Positions 15,876 through 24,931 of a DNA stretch of 64,000 nt are shown here, piece after piece (position 1 is the stretch's first letter; the number at the start of each line of letters is the position of its first letter). The notes beneath the pieces were generated by a model, which was not told the DNA's origin, ran no database searches, and saw only the letters and a list, made by a program, of their open reading frames with translations. Source of the DNA: Rhizobacter sp964253025 (GTDB lineage Bacteria > Pseudomonadota > Gammaproteobacteria > Burkholderiales > Burkholderiaceae_C); assembly GCF_964253025.1 (NCBI RefSeq), contig NZ_CAXUQC020000001.1, positions 2,790,001 through 2,854,000 on the forward strand, given 5' to 3'. The translations under genes and the position numbers were made by a program.

Positions 15876-17087
15876 TCAGGCCGCGAAGCGCACCAGTTCG
15901 TCGGACAGCTTGGCAGCGCTACCAGCCGCCAGCGTGAGGCCGAGCGCGCCCTGCCCTGCGTTCACGAAGAGGTTGGTCGAGGCCAGGCGCCCGATGCGCG
16001 GCAGCGAGTCCGGCGTCGCCGGTCGCAGGCCCGACCAGGGCTTCGGTGACTCGGTCCGGCACATGCCGGGGTACACCGCCTCGACGCTGTCGATCATGGC
16101 CTGCACCCGCGATTCGGGAATGCTCATGTCGTAGCCGGTGATCTCGGCCATGGCCGCCACCCGCAGCGCGTCGCCGAGCGGCGCGAACACCGTCTTGCGG
16201 CCGAGGTGGGTGACACTCGCGCGCGGCCGGGCCTCGCCCCGGAACGGCAGCGTGATGCTGTAGCCCTTGACGGGATACACCGGCAGATGGAATCCGGCCT
16301 CGGACGCCAGCGCCGCGACATGCGGGCCGGCGGCCAGGACGAAGGCGTCGGCCGAGACGTCGCCACGCGAGGTGCGCGCGGCAACGATGCGACGCCCCTC
16401 CCTCACGAAGCCGTTCACGCGCGTGTTGAACGAGGTGCGTCCCCCGAGTGCGCCCATCGAATCGACCAGCGCCTGGCACAGCCGGTAGGGGTCCGCCACG
16501 CACTCGTCGGCGGTCCAGATGCCCCCGGCCACGCCGTCGAGCCGCTCCCCCAGGGCCGGCTCGCGCGCACGGCACTCCGCGGGCGACAGGACCTCCTGCC
16601 GGCAGCCGAGCTTGGCCTGGAAGGCCACGAGCGCGCGCTGTCGCGCGAACGTCGCCTCGTCCGGACACAACACCAGCTTGCCGTTCTCCACGAACCCCAC
16701 CGACCAGCCTTCCTGCTGCATCCAGCCATCGAGCACGCGGCGGCTCAGCTGGGCCAGGTGCAGCAGCATCGCCGTGCCGCGCCGGGCCGTGCCGGGTCGG
16801 CAGGCCGCCAGGAACTGCAGCCCCCAGGCCCACTGCCGCCAGTCGGCACGCAGGCGAAACTTCACGGGCGAGTCGGGTTCGAGCAGCATCTTGGGCAACG
16901 ACCGCAGAGTGCCCGGAGACGCAAAGGGTTCCGCGTAGCTGTAGCTCAACTGGGCGCCGTTGGCGAAGCTGGTCAAGAGCCCCGGCTCCGCGGCCGCATC
17001 GATCAACTCCACCTCGAAACCGGTCCGGGCGAGCTGGTAGGCACTCGCGCATCCCACGAGGCCCGCGCCGATGATGCAGACCTTCAT
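15876..17087 (-). CDS. FAD-dependent D-amino acid dehydrogenase (DadA-like)
   Basis: 403 residues beginning with the dinucleotide fold 'VCIIGAGLVGCASAYQLARTGFEVELID' and containing 'YPVKGYSITLPF' and a C-terminal FAD segment 'GLRPATPDSLPRIG...FVNAGQGALGLTLAAGSAAKLSDEL', as in DadA. Such enzymes oxidise D-amino acids to imino or keto acids and pass electrons to the respiratory chain. The ATG at 17087 overlaps the stop of the preceding gene (ATGA), so translation is coupled. Last gene of the operon. Confidence 0.88.
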   Translation of the reverse strand: MKVCIIGAGLVGCASAYQLARTGFEVELIDAAAEPGLLTSFANGAQLSYSYAEPFASPGTLRSLPKMLLEPDSPVKFRLRADWRQWAWGLQFLAACRPGTARRGTAMLLHLAQLSRRVLDGWMQQEGWSVGFVENGKLVLCPDEATFARQRALVAFQAKLGCRQEVLSPAECRAREPALGERLDGVAGGIWTADECVADPYRLCQALVDSMGALGGRTSFNTRVNGFVREGRRIVAARTSRGDVSADAFVLAAGPHVAALASEAGFHLPVYPVKGYSITLPFRGEARPRASVTHLGRKTVFAPLGDALRVAAMAEITGYDMSIPESRVQAMIDSVEAVYPGMCRTESPKPWSGLRPATPDSLPRIGRLASTNLFVNAGQGALGLTLAAGSAAKLSDELVRFAA

Positions 17088-18040
17088 GTGAGCGCACCCA
17101 TGGCGGTGTCCGCATGGTCGGTCAGCAGCCATCCCTCCCGGGCGCGCGCCAGCACGAGCTGCGCCGTGGCCACGTCGGCCAGGCCGACGCCGACCGACTT
17201 GAAGACGGTGATGCCCCGCCGCTCCAGGTGCCAGGGCGCCTCGCCGCCGAAGAGCTGCGGCAGGTCGACGTAGCGGCCGGCCTGGTGGCGCTCGCTCCAC
17301 AGCACGATCTCGCCCGCTTCCACCAGGCTCTGCGGCTTCCACTCGACGATGATCCGCTCGGCGCGCGACATGGTGGTGTCGTCCAGCTCGCGCACCTTGG
17401 GCGTGCTGGTGCCGATGGCCGCGACAAAGGCGCCCGGTGCAAGCCAGGCACCGTCGAACACCGGTTCGGCCGAGCGCGTCGCGGTGACGACGATGTCGGC
17501 ATCGCGCACGGCGGCCTCGGCGGCCGAGATGCGCACGCGGGCACCGGTCGCCTGCTCCAGGCGCTTGCACCACGCCGGGTTGGCGAGCGGGTCGACGACC
17601 GCGATGTCCTCGAAGCGGAACCGCTCGCACAGGGCCTGCGCCTGGGAGCGGCCCTGCAGACCGGCACCGAACAATGCCAGCTTGCGGGCCCCGGGCGCCA
17701 CCGCGCGGGCCGCGACCATGGTCGTGATCGCGGCCGTGCGAAAGCGGGTGAGCTCGTTCCCGTCGAGCACGGCGATGGGTGTGTTGGTGGCCAGGTCGAA
17801 GAGGATGACGGAGAAGCTGAACTGCCCGCCCACCGTCGGATAGACCTTGATCCCGGCCACGTTGCGGGCCGCCCAGACGGCCCCCATGGAGCTCAGCTTC
17901 ATGCCCGCGCAGTCGGTGCGTTGGCGAGGGTGCACGGCGGCCCGCCCCTCCGCCAGGTCCTGGAAGGCCTGGGCGAGGACTTCGGTCACGCCGCGGAAGT
18001 CGAGCAGTTCAGCCACTTGGGCGTCGGAGATGTGCAGCAT
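17084..18040 (-). CDS. Ornithine cyclodeaminase/mu-crystallin family protein
   Basis: 318 residues with the NAD(P)-binding segment 'LALFGAGLQGRSQAQALCERF' and the family core 'NELTRFRTAAITTMVAARAVA'. The family includes ornithine cyclodeaminase, alanine dehydrogenase and delta1-pyrroline-2-carboxylate reductase. Next to a DadA-type enzyme, a reductase taking a cyclic imino acid to L-proline or L-pipecolate is an attractive role, but this is inference. It lies between the amidase (27-base gap) and the dehydrogenase (4-base overlap). Confidence 0.82.
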   Translation of the reverse strand: MLHISDAQVAELLDFRGVTEVLAQAFQDLAEGRAAVHPRQRTDCAGMKLSSMGAVWAARNVAGIKVYPTVGGQFSFSVILFDLATNTPIAVLDGNELTRFRTAAITTMVAARAVAPGARKLALFGAGLQGRSQAQALCERFRFEDIAVVDPLANPAWCKRLEQATGARVRISAAEAAVRDADIVVTATRSAEPVFDGAWLAPGAFVAAIGTSTPKVRELDDTTMSRAERIIVEWKPQSLVEAGEIVLWSERHQAGRYVDLPQLFGGEAPWHLERRGITVFKSVGVGLADVATAQLVLARAREGWLLTDHADTAMGALT

Positions 18041-18066
18041 GTCGTCTCGATTCGATGCAAAGAGGG

Positions 18067-19470
18067 TCAGTCGAGTCCCGGCGGAACCGCCTTGTGCCAC
18101 GGCGTTGCCTTCTCGAAGGCATGGGCCACGCGAAGGATCAGGGGCTCGGCCATGGGGCGCCCGATGAACTGCACGGACACCGGCAGGCCCTGCCCCGACT
18201 GGCCGGCCTGGACCGCGATGGAACACAGGTCCAGCAGGTTGACGAAGCGTCCGAAGCGGGAGAGCGGCGTGGACTGTTCGTCCACCTCGCTGACCGGGAT
18301 GGCGGTGATCGCGTTCGTCGGCATGACGCACACGTCCACGCCCTCCATGGCATCGATCATCGCCATGCGGGCCTTGTCCCGCATCTTGAGCAACTCGATG
18401 TACTGCGCCGCATCGATGTCGCGGCCCGCGAGGATGCGGCGCTGCACGTTCGGGTCGAAGACCAGGTCCTGCTCGAAGAGCTCACCCAGGTTCGCATAGC
18501 CCTCGGCACTCATCAGCTTGCCGGCAATGCGCATCGACTCGGTGAGCGACTGGGGCAGCGGCCGTTCGACGAGCTGCATGCCGAGACCAGCCAACGTCGA
18601 CAGCGCGCGGTCGTACAGCGCCAGCACGTCCGATTCGATGGAGTGCCGTTCGGACGCCGGCAGCACCCACACGCGGGTTCCACTCACGTCGTGCTCGATG
18701 CCGCCGAGCACGCGCCGCACCGGCGCCTGCAGGCTTGCCGTGTCACGCGGGTCGGGACCGGCGATCACGTCCAGCATCAGGGCGGCGTCCCGCACGCTGC
18801 GGGTGATGGGCCCGACGGTGTCGTGCGTCGGGCACAGCTCGACGAGCCCGTGCCGACTCACCAGCCCGTGGGTGGTCTTGAGCCCCACCAGCCCGCACAA
18901 GCCCGCGGGGATGCGCACGGACCCGCCCGTGTCGGTGCCAAGGGCCGCCGTGCACAGACCCGCGGCAACCGCCACCGACGAGCCGCTGCTGGAACCGCCG
19001 GGCACGCGATGCGTCTGCAGGTCCCAAGGGTTCCACGGCGTGCCCATCACGGTGTTGGTTCCCCAGCCGCCGAAGGCGAACTCGACGGTCTGGGTCTTGC
19101 CGATGATCACCGCGCCGGCCGCACGCAGACGGTCCACCACCGTGGCCGTCAGGCTCGACAGCTTGGCCGGCAGGGCACGCGAGCCGGCGCCGAGCATGTG
19201 ACCCTCGATCTCGAACAGGTCCTTGATGGCCACCGTCACGCCGTGCAGCGGCCCGAGCCGAACGCCGGCCCGCAGCATGCCGTCCAGGGCGCGGGCCATC
19301 TGGCGGGCCTCGTCCCGGTACACCTCGACGAAGGCCTTGAGCCGCGGCTCGAGCCGGTCCATCCGTGAGAGCTGGTACTCCACCAGTTGCTCGCTGGTGA
19401 ACTGGCCGTCGCTGATCGCGGCAGCGGTGTCTTCCAGCGAGGCGTGCGCAAAACGTTCGATCGTGCTCAT
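18067..19470 (-). CDS. Amidase signature family hydrolase
   Basis: 467 residues with the Ser-cisSer-Lys amidase core: Lys in 'VTVAIKDLFEIEGH' and the serine-rich 'RVPGGSSSGSSVAVAAG...ALGTDTGGSVRIPAG'. GatA/AtzE-type enzymes hydrolyse amides. Its operon position suggests it frees an amino acid from an imported amide. The stop of the amidase-preceding permease overlaps its ATG by four bases. Confidence 0.9.
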   Translation of the reverse strand: MSTIERFAHASLEDTAAAISDGQFTSEQLVEYQLSRMDRLEPRLKAFVEVYRDEARQMARALDGMLRAGVRLGPLHGVTVAIKDLFEIEGHMLGAGSRALPAKLSSLTATVVDRLRAAGAVIIGKTQTVEFAFGGWGTNTVMGTPWNPWDLQTHRVPGGSSSGSSVAVAAGLCTAALGTDTGGSVRIPAGLCGLVGLKTTHGLVSRHGLVELCPTHDTVGPITRSVRDAALMLDVIAGPDPRDTASLQAPVRRVLGGIEHDVSGTRVWVLPASERHSIESDVLALYDRALSTLAGLGMQLVERPLPQSLTESMRIAGKLMSAEGYANLGELFEQDLVFDPNVQRRILAGRDIDAAQYIELLKMRDKARMAMIDAMEGVDVCVMPTNAITAIPVSEVDEQSTPLSRFGRFVNLLDLCSIAVQAGQSGQGLPVSVQFIGRPMAEPLILRVAHAFEKATPWHKAVPPGLD

Positions 19471-20153
19471 GTCGTCCCCAGGGCGCGCCGGCCGCGCGAC
19501 AGCTTCTGCCCCAGCAGGCGAGAGAGCATCGACAGCGGAAACGCGATTGCAAAATAGATCAGCCCGACCAGCACGAAGATGTGCAACGGCAGGAAGTACT
19601 CGCTCGACATCGCCCTCGCGGCCAGCATGAGCTCATCCGTCGCGATGAGCGCGCACAGCGAACTGTCCTTGAGCAGCGACACGTAGCAGTTCACCAGCGG
19701 CGGCAGCATCACCCGCAGGGCCTGCGGCAGCACCACGGCGGTGAAGATCTGGAACGGCGACATGCCGGCCGCCAGGCCCGCTTCGCGCTGGCCACGGTGC
19801 ACCGCGTCCAGCCCGCTGCGAAACACCTCGGCCACGTACGCCGCGCCCTGCAGCCCGAGGCCGATGACGCCGGCCCAGTAGCCCGACAGCGTGAGACCGA
19901 AGCTCGGCAGGCCGAAGTACAGCGCGAGCAGCAAGGCCAGCAGCGGCACCGCGCGCAGGAACTCGACCACCGCGTTGGAGGCCACCCGCAACGGCGCGAA
20001 TCGCGACCGGTTCATGACCACCAATGCGGCGGCCAGCACCAGCGCAAGGAGAAAGCCGAAGGTGGAGATCTCCGCCGTGATGCGGGCCGCATCGAGCAGC
20101 CGGGGCCACCACTCGGGCAGGTGGTCCCGGTAGACCTGGAGGAAGTCGTTCAT
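19467..20153 (-). CDS. Polar amino acid ABC transporter permease (second)
   Basis: 228 residues of the HisM/GlnP permease family with the EAA-type loop 'YVAEVFRSGLDAVHRGQREAGLAAGMSPFQIFTAVVLPQALR'. About five membrane helices. ATG at 20153 overlaps the stop of the other permease (ATGA). The two permeases probably form a heterodimer. Confidence 0.92.
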   Translation of the reverse strand: MNDFLQVYRDHLPEWWPRLLDAARITAEISTFGFLLALVLAAALVVMNRSRFAPLRVASNAVVEFLRAVPLLALLLALYFGLPSFGLTLSGYWAGVIGLGLQGAAYVAEVFRSGLDAVHRGQREAGLAAGMSPFQIFTAVVLPQALRVMLPPLVNCYVSLLKDSSLCALIATDELMLAARAMSSEYFLPLHIFVLVGLIYFAIAFPLSMLSRLLGQKLSRGRRALGTT

Positions 20154-20803
20154 CGTCCCACCCCCATGCGGCGCTCCATGCGGCTGAACATCCAGCTCAC
20201 CGGAAAGACGATGCTGGCATAGAGCGCGATGGCGCTCGCGTAGATCAGCGGCGTCTGGAAGGTCGAGGTCACCAGGCTGCGCGCATAGAACATGATCTCC
20301 GGCGCGGCGATGGCCGAGGCGATGGAGGTGTCCTTGATGAGCTGGCTCGCGTAGTTGCCGATCGACGGCAGTGTCAGGCGCAGCATCTGCGGCAGCACGA
20401 TGCTGCGCAGCGCCTGCATCGGCGTGAGGCCGACGGCGAGCGCCGCCTCCCGCTGGCCGACGTGCAGGGCCCGCATGCCGGCGGAGAACACGTCGCATAG
20501 CACGGCCGCGCCCACGAGGCCCAGGCCGATGATGGCGGCCGTCTTCGGCGAGAAGCGCACCCCCACCGAGGCGAGGCCGAAGTAGAGCAGGAACAGGTGG
20601 GCCAGCGCCGGCACGTTGCGCATCCACTCGATGTAGGCGGCAATGGCAAGGCGCACGACGCGGACCTGCGTGAACACGTTGACCAGCGCCAGCAGGAGGC
20701 CGAGGACGAACGCGATGAGTCCGGCGCCAACGGCCACCTGGGCCGCCGTGAGCGCGCCGGCCAGCAGCGCCGAGATGATGTTGGGAAATGCGTCCATCAT
20801 CAC
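20150..20803 (-). CDS. Polar amino acid ABC transporter permease (first)
   Basis: 217 residues, paralogous to the next permease, with 'LCDVFSAGMRALHVGQREAALAVGLTPMQALRSIVLPQMLR' as coupling loop. Start at 20803 or the third ATG at 20797; the first overlaps the ATPase stop by four bases and is preferred. Confidence 0.91.
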   Translation of the reverse strand: MMMDAFPNIISALLAGALTAAQVAVGAGLIAFVLGLLLALVNVFTQVRVVRLAIAAYIEWMRNVPALAHLFLLYFGLASVGVRFSPKTAAIIGLGLVGAAVLCDVFSAGMRALHVGQREAALAVGLTPMQALRSIVLPQMLRLTLPSIGNYASQLIKDTSIASAIAAPEIMFYARSLVTSTFQTPLIYASAIALYASIVFPVSWMFSRMERRMGVGR

Positions 20804-21597
20804 GCGGCCCTGGCAATGGTGGGGTCGCCGTGGCCCACCTGGCCGAGGAAGGCGCGGGTGCGCTCCTTGGCCGGATGGTTGATCACCTCGGCCGCCGGGC
20901 CTTCCTCGACGATCACGCCGCCGTCCATGAAGATGACGCGGTCGCCCACATCACGGGCGAAGCGGATCTCGTGCGTGACGAGGATCATCGACAGGCCCTC
21001 CTCGGCCAGCTCGCGGATCACGCCCAGCACCTCGCCTACCAGCTCCGGGTCGAGCGCCGACGTGGGCTCGTCGAAGAGGATCAACTTGGGCTTCTGGGCC
21101 AGTGCACGGGCAATGGCCACCCGCTGCTGCTGTCCGCCCGACAGCCGCTCGGGATACTCGTCGGCCTTGTGCCGCAGGTGCACCTTCTCGAGCATGGCCT
21201 CGGCAAGCTCGTAGGCCTCGGCCCGCGACAATCGCCCGGACTTGATGGAGGCCAGCGCCACGTTGTCGCGCACGGTGAGGTGCGGCCACAGGTAGAACAG
21301 CTGGAACACCATGCCGATCTCGCTGCGTTGTGGTGCCAGCTCGCGGTCGGTCATGGTGCGGATGCGCCCGCCCGCGGTGCGCACCTGACCGATGTGTTCG
21401 CCCTCGAGGACGATCTCGCCGCCGCTCGGCTTCTCGAGGTAGTTCACGCAGCGCAGGCAGGTGGACTTGCCTGACCCGCTCGGGCCGATCAGGGAGAGCG
21501 TCTCTCCCTTGCGCAGATCGAACGAAATGTCCTTCAGCACCTCGATCGGGCCGTAACTCTTTTTCAGTCCCTTGACCGTCAGCAGTATGTCGTTCAT
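20800..21597 (-). CDS. Polar amino acid ABC transporter ATP-binding protein
   Basis: 265 residues with Walker A 'GPSGSGKST', signature 'LSGGQQQR', Walker B 'LILFDEPTSALDPE' and His switch 'ILVTHEIRF', typical of GlnQ/HisP ATPases. First gene of the operon running down to the dehydrogenase. The frame is open far upstream, but the ATG at 21597 begins the ATPase fold. Confidence 0.95.
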   Translation of the reverse strand: MNDILLTVKGLKKSYGPIEVLKDISFDLRKGETLSLIGPSGSGKSTCLRCVNYLEKPSGGEIVLEGEHIGQVRTAGGRIRTMTDRELAPQRSEIGMVFQLFYLWPHLTVRDNVALASIKSGRLSRAEAYELAEAMLEKVHLRHKADEYPERLSGGQQQRVAIARALAQKPKLILFDEPTSALDPELVGEVLGVIRELAEEGLSMILVTHEIRFARDVGDRVIFMDGGVIVEEGPAAEVINHPAKERTRAFLGQVGHGDPTIARAA

Positions 21598-21640
21598 AAA
21601 ATCGCCTCGCCAATCAGAAGATGACAACGCGATCCTAGGA

Positions 21641-21654
21641 ACGTTTGCGCAAAC
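21641..21654. promoter_or_regulatory. Palindrome between transporter operon and GlxA-like regulator
   Basis: GTTTGCGCAAAC (21643-21654) is a perfect 12-bp palindrome overlapping ACGTTTGCG, the motif repeated at 15754-15762. It sits in the 60-base divergent gap and is a candidate regulator binding site. Confidence 0.55.
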
Positions 21655-21657
21655 CCG

Positions 21658-22785
21658 ATGGCAGGGCGGTGCGGCGACATTGAACATATGCGACATCCCG
21701 GGAAAACACCAACCGACCTCCTGCCCGACGACGCCCCCCGCCTGATCGTCAACCGCCTCGACCAGGCGCCCTCGGTCACGCGCCCGGGCCGCAAGCCCGC
21801 CTCTCAGGCCGAGCTGCGCATCGGCATCCTGCTGTGGCCGGGCTTCCCCTTGTTGTCCCTGGCGGGCCTGTGCGACGGCCTGCGCCATGCCGCCGACCTG
21901 GGCGACCAGAGCCGCCAGAACCGATGCTCGTGGGCCATCCTGGGCAAGGCCGGTGAGTCGGTCACCGCGAGCTGCGGGGTGAAGGTGCCGGTGGATCTGC
22001 CGTTCTCGGCGCCGCTCGACTACGACTACATCGCCGTCATCGGCGGGCTGCTGCCGCAGATCGCGAGCGTCGATCCGGCCCAGGTGGCCTTCCTGCGCGA
22101 CGTGGCGCGCAGCCAGGTGCCCCTCATCGGCATCTGCACCGGCAGCTTCGTGCTCGCCCGCTTCGATCTCCTGAACGGTCACGCCCCCTGCATCCACCCC
22201 TTCCATGTGGACGATTGGGAGAGCCTGCACCCGTCGCTGGCCTTCGAGACCCGGTCCCACTACGCGATCGGCTCCAACCGCATCACCTGCCCGGGTGGCA
22301 TTTCCATCGTCGAGCTGGCCGCGGAGCTGGTGCGGGTGCACTGCGGCGCCGACCGCGCGGCGAAGGTGGTGCACCAGATGACGGTCACGGCGGAACGCAC
22401 CGCGTCGCACATGTCGCGGGCCCATGCGCTGGGCTACGACACGAGTGACCATGACAAGCTCCGCCAGGCCATCGTGCTGATGGAAAAGAACATCACGACG
22501 CCCCTCGAGATCGCCGTGATCGCCAAGCTCGTGAAGTCGAGCAGCCGCCAGCTCGAACGCGTGTTCCTTGCGGAGACCGGCACCAGTCCGTCCGAGTACT
22601 ACCGCAACTCGCGCCTCAAGTACGCACGCTACCTGCTCACCACCACCGACCTGCCGGTCGTCACCATTGCCGGGGAGAGCGGCTTCTCGGACGCGTCGCA
22701 CTTCATCCGCCACTTCCAGCAGCTGTACGGCATGGCGCCGGGTCGGCTGCGCAAGGCCTTGAGCGGAGCCACGCCCGCCGTCTGA
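21658..22785 (+). CDS. GlxA-type AraC-family regulator
   Basis: 375 residues: an N-terminal DJ-1/PfpI-like sensor domain (about 40-215, with 'LIGICTGSFVLARFDLL', the nucleophile-elbow-like Cys) and a C-terminal AraC double helix-turn-helix ('ITTPLEIAVIAKLVKSSSRQLERVFLAETGTSPSEYYRNSRL', 'VTIAGESGFSDASHFIRHFQQLYG'). Divergent from the amino acid transport/catabolism operon and the likely controller of it. Start may instead be the in-frame ATG at 21688. Confidence 0.88.
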   Translation: MAGRCGDIEHMRHPGKTPTDLLPDDAPRLIVNRLDQAPSVTRPGRKPASQAELRIGILLWPGFPLLSLAGLCDGLRHAADLGDQSRQNRCSWAILGKAGESVTASCGVKVPVDLPFSAPLDYDYIAVIGGLLPQIASVDPAQVAFLRDVARSQVPLIGICTGSFVLARFDLLNGHAPCIHPFHVDDWESLHPSLAFETRSHYAIGSNRITCPGGISIVELAAELVRVHCGADRAAKVVHQMTVTAERTASHMSRAHALGYDTSDHDKLRQAIVLMEKNITTPLEIAVIAKLVKSSSRQLERVFLAETGTSPSEYYRNSRLKYARYLLTTTDLPVVTIAGESGFSDASHFIRHFQQLYGMAPGRLRKALSGATPAV

Positions 22786-22809
22786 GCGGGCTGCAGCGCG
22801 ACCCGCGGC

Positions 22810-22871
22810 TTCGTCTGCCGCGTCGCGCCTTCGTTCGACCACCGTCCCGGCGGGCGTGCGGTCTCCAGACT
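22810..22871 (+). promoter_or_regulatory. HrpB/HrpX-type promoter of the effector operon
   Basis: TTCG (22810-22813)-N16-TTCG (22830-22833), then 32 bases, then CAGACT (22866-22871). The implied start near 22878 rules out the upstream GTG at 22873 and supports the ATG at 22912. Confidence 0.87.
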
Positions 22872-22911
22872 GGTGTCATCCGATCGTCACACGACACCAC
22901 GAGGTTCGCCG

Positions 22912-24900
22912 ATGCCCAATCCCACCGTCTCGCGTCCGAGCACGCCACCCCTGCCGACGTCTGTGCAACCGACGGCGCACCCGGACGTTGCGCCATCAGG
23001 TCCGGGGGGCAGCACGCCGGCCAGCAAGGCGCTGGTTCGTTTCGAGGGCACGCCGGGGCTGCCGTCGCGCCGCACGTCGCTGAACGGCAGCGAGGCGGCC
23101 ACCGCGACGTCGGCGGCGTCGACCAGCAGCGCCGTGACCGCGACCCGTCGGCGCAGCAGCGCCGCACTTGCCAAGGCCCAGACCGACCGCGCCGCCGCCC
23201 AGATGGCCGAGCAGATCCAGAGGCTGGCCATGAAGGAGATCGGCTCGCTGGAACCCGCGGCCGTGCGGACGTACTTCGAGAACAACGTCTCCCGGCTGCT
23301 CGGCGCGCAGGCGCCCGCACAGGAGCGACTGCTGCGGCTCTTCGCACAGGCCGGCATCCCTGACGGCGAGCGCATCGTCACCGATGCGATGCAGGCGGCC
23401 GACCGCACCATGATGGCGGCGCTGGGCAACGGCGAAGGCCCGTCGACCGCGCTGCAGCGGCCGGCCGGGCCGGCGGACGACGCCGCGCTGCAGCGGCTGT
23501 TCGATGCGATCGACCAGATCCGCACGGGCAGCGTGTCGCCCCCCGACGAGTCCCGCATCGAGGAGCTGTCGAGCGACAGCTCGGTGACGTCCGCCGAGCC
23601 CCCCGAGGCCCCGAGCCCGGCCGGCGGTGCCGACGACAACGCCTCGCTTCACGCGCATTTCCCTCCGGAGGAGGTGAAGACGGCGGTGGACCGCCTGACC
23701 GAGGCGATCAAGGACATGCCGGACTTTCTCGCCCGGGTGATGAACAACCGGGACTTCGACAGCAAGACCGCGCAGTGGCTGGCCACGACCGGCAACGTGT
23801 TCCTGCGCAACCTCGCATCGGTCGGCGTGACGACCTTCGGTCGAGAGTTCCTTGCGTATGGCATCGAACTGGCGCTCGAACGCCACGGCGTGTCGGAGCC
23901 GGTGCGCCGCGGCATCAGCGCACTGGCCGGGCCGGGGTATCCCACCCTCACGCACCTGATCGGCGCGTACCGCGACGTGATGGACGGCGGCGCCAGCAAG
24001 GAGCAGCTCCGCGACGCCCTGATCGGCCGCGGCATCTCGGTCGCCACCGGACTCGGCGCCTTCTTCGCGGAGGAGGCCTTCGGCCTGTCCCACACCACCA
24101 CGGCCACCCATGTGGCGATGACCGCGTACACCCATGCGCGCGACGTCGGGGTGCAGTCGTGGCTCCGCTTGCCCGCCGCCCAGGACCCGCCGGAAGACAA
24201 GACGCACTTCATGTTCATGAGCGTGTTCTACGGCCTCGACCAGATGATCGTGCCGATGCTGATGCTGATGCTCGCGCCGAACTCGGGTGCGCGTGCCGCA
24301 CGCGCCGGGCTCGGCATGGCCGACGTGGCCAAGGCCGCGGCGATCCGGGCCGCCCTGAACACCGGCGGCGAGATGGCCGAGGACCTGGCCAACGAAGGCA
24401 ACCGGGCCATCCGCGCCGGCCACGCGCCCGAGGTGGGTCTGCAGGTGGATTTCAGGCAGCGCCATTTCGTGAACGCGCTGCTCGGCCAGCAGTCGGTGCG
24501 CAGCGACATCATCTCCGAGGCCCAGAGCTTCGTGCCGCTGATCGCGTCCAAGATGACCGACGCCGGCAAGTCGTCCAACCAGATCCTGATGGTGACCGCG
24601 CTGATGATCGGGCTCATCAACGGCGTGCAGTACTGGCCGTTCGCCAAGGGATTCTCGGCGCAGCCCAAGGTCACACCTCGCTCGCCGGACATCGAGGAGG
24701 GGCATCCGCTGGACGATCTCGCCTCGTCCTCGTCGTCGCCTTCACCCTCGGCCGCAACCGCGCCCACGCCTTCGACCGACTCGCTGGAGATCGAGGAGCT
24801 CGACCTCGATGACCCGCGCACGGCCGAGCTCTCAGCGGTCGACGTGACGCCCGAGATCGAGGAACCCGACGGTTCTTCCCTGCTCCGCAACGCCATCTGA
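22912..24900 (+). CDS. Candidate type III effector or translocated membrane protein, first of operon
   Basis: 662 residues, not recognised. The first ~90 residues are rich in Pro, Ser, Thr and Ala with few acidic residues, as in type III signals. Then a helical region (about 90-180), an acidic/Pro linker (about 205-245), a larger helical domain with two hydrophobic stretches ('DQMIVPMLMLMLAP' near 445-460 and 'ILMVTALMIGLINGVQYW' near 560-578), and a Ser/Pro/acidic tail. First gene behind a HrpB-type promoter and 31 bases before the racemase-like gene. Could be an effector acting at a host membrane or a translocon component. Confidence 0.72.
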   Translation: MPNPTVSRPSTPPLPTSVQPTAHPDVAPSGPGGSTPASKALVRFEGTPGLPSRRTSLNGSEAATATSAASTSSAVTATRRRSSAALAKAQTDRAAAQMAEQIQRLAMKEIGSLEPAAVRTYFENNVSRLLGAQAPAQERLLRLFAQAGIPDGERIVTDAMQAADRTMMAALGNGEGPSTALQRPAGPADDAALQRLFDAIDQIRTGSVSPPDESRIEELSSDSSVTSAEPPEAPSPAGGADDNASLHAHFPPEEVKTAVDRLTEAIKDMPDFLARVMNNRDFDSKTAQWLATTGNVFLRNLASVGVTTFGREFLAYGIELALERHGVSEPVRRGISALAGPGYPTLTHLIGAYRDVMDGGASKEQLRDALIGRGISVATGLGAFFAEEAFGLSHTTTATHVAMTAYTHARDVGVQSWLRLPAAQDPPEDKTHFMFMSVFYGLDQMIVPMLMLMLAPNSGARAARAGLGMADVAKAAAIRAALNTGGEMAEDLANEGNRAIRAGHAPEVGLQVDFRQRHFVNALLGQQSVRSDIISEAQSFVPLIASKMTDAGKSSNQILMVTALMIGLINGVQYWPFAKGFSAQPKVTPRSPDIEEGHPLDDLASSSSSPSPSAATAPTPSTDSLEIEELDLDDPRTAELSAVDVTPEIEEPDGSSLLRNAI

Positions 24901-24931
24901 CCTCCCTGCCCGTCCTTCTGGAGAAGCCATC

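Noticed and set aside
22873..22911. GTG at 22873 as start of the first effector
   Set aside because: The HrpB promoter predicts transcription from about 22878, downstream of this GTG. The ATG at 22912 fits.
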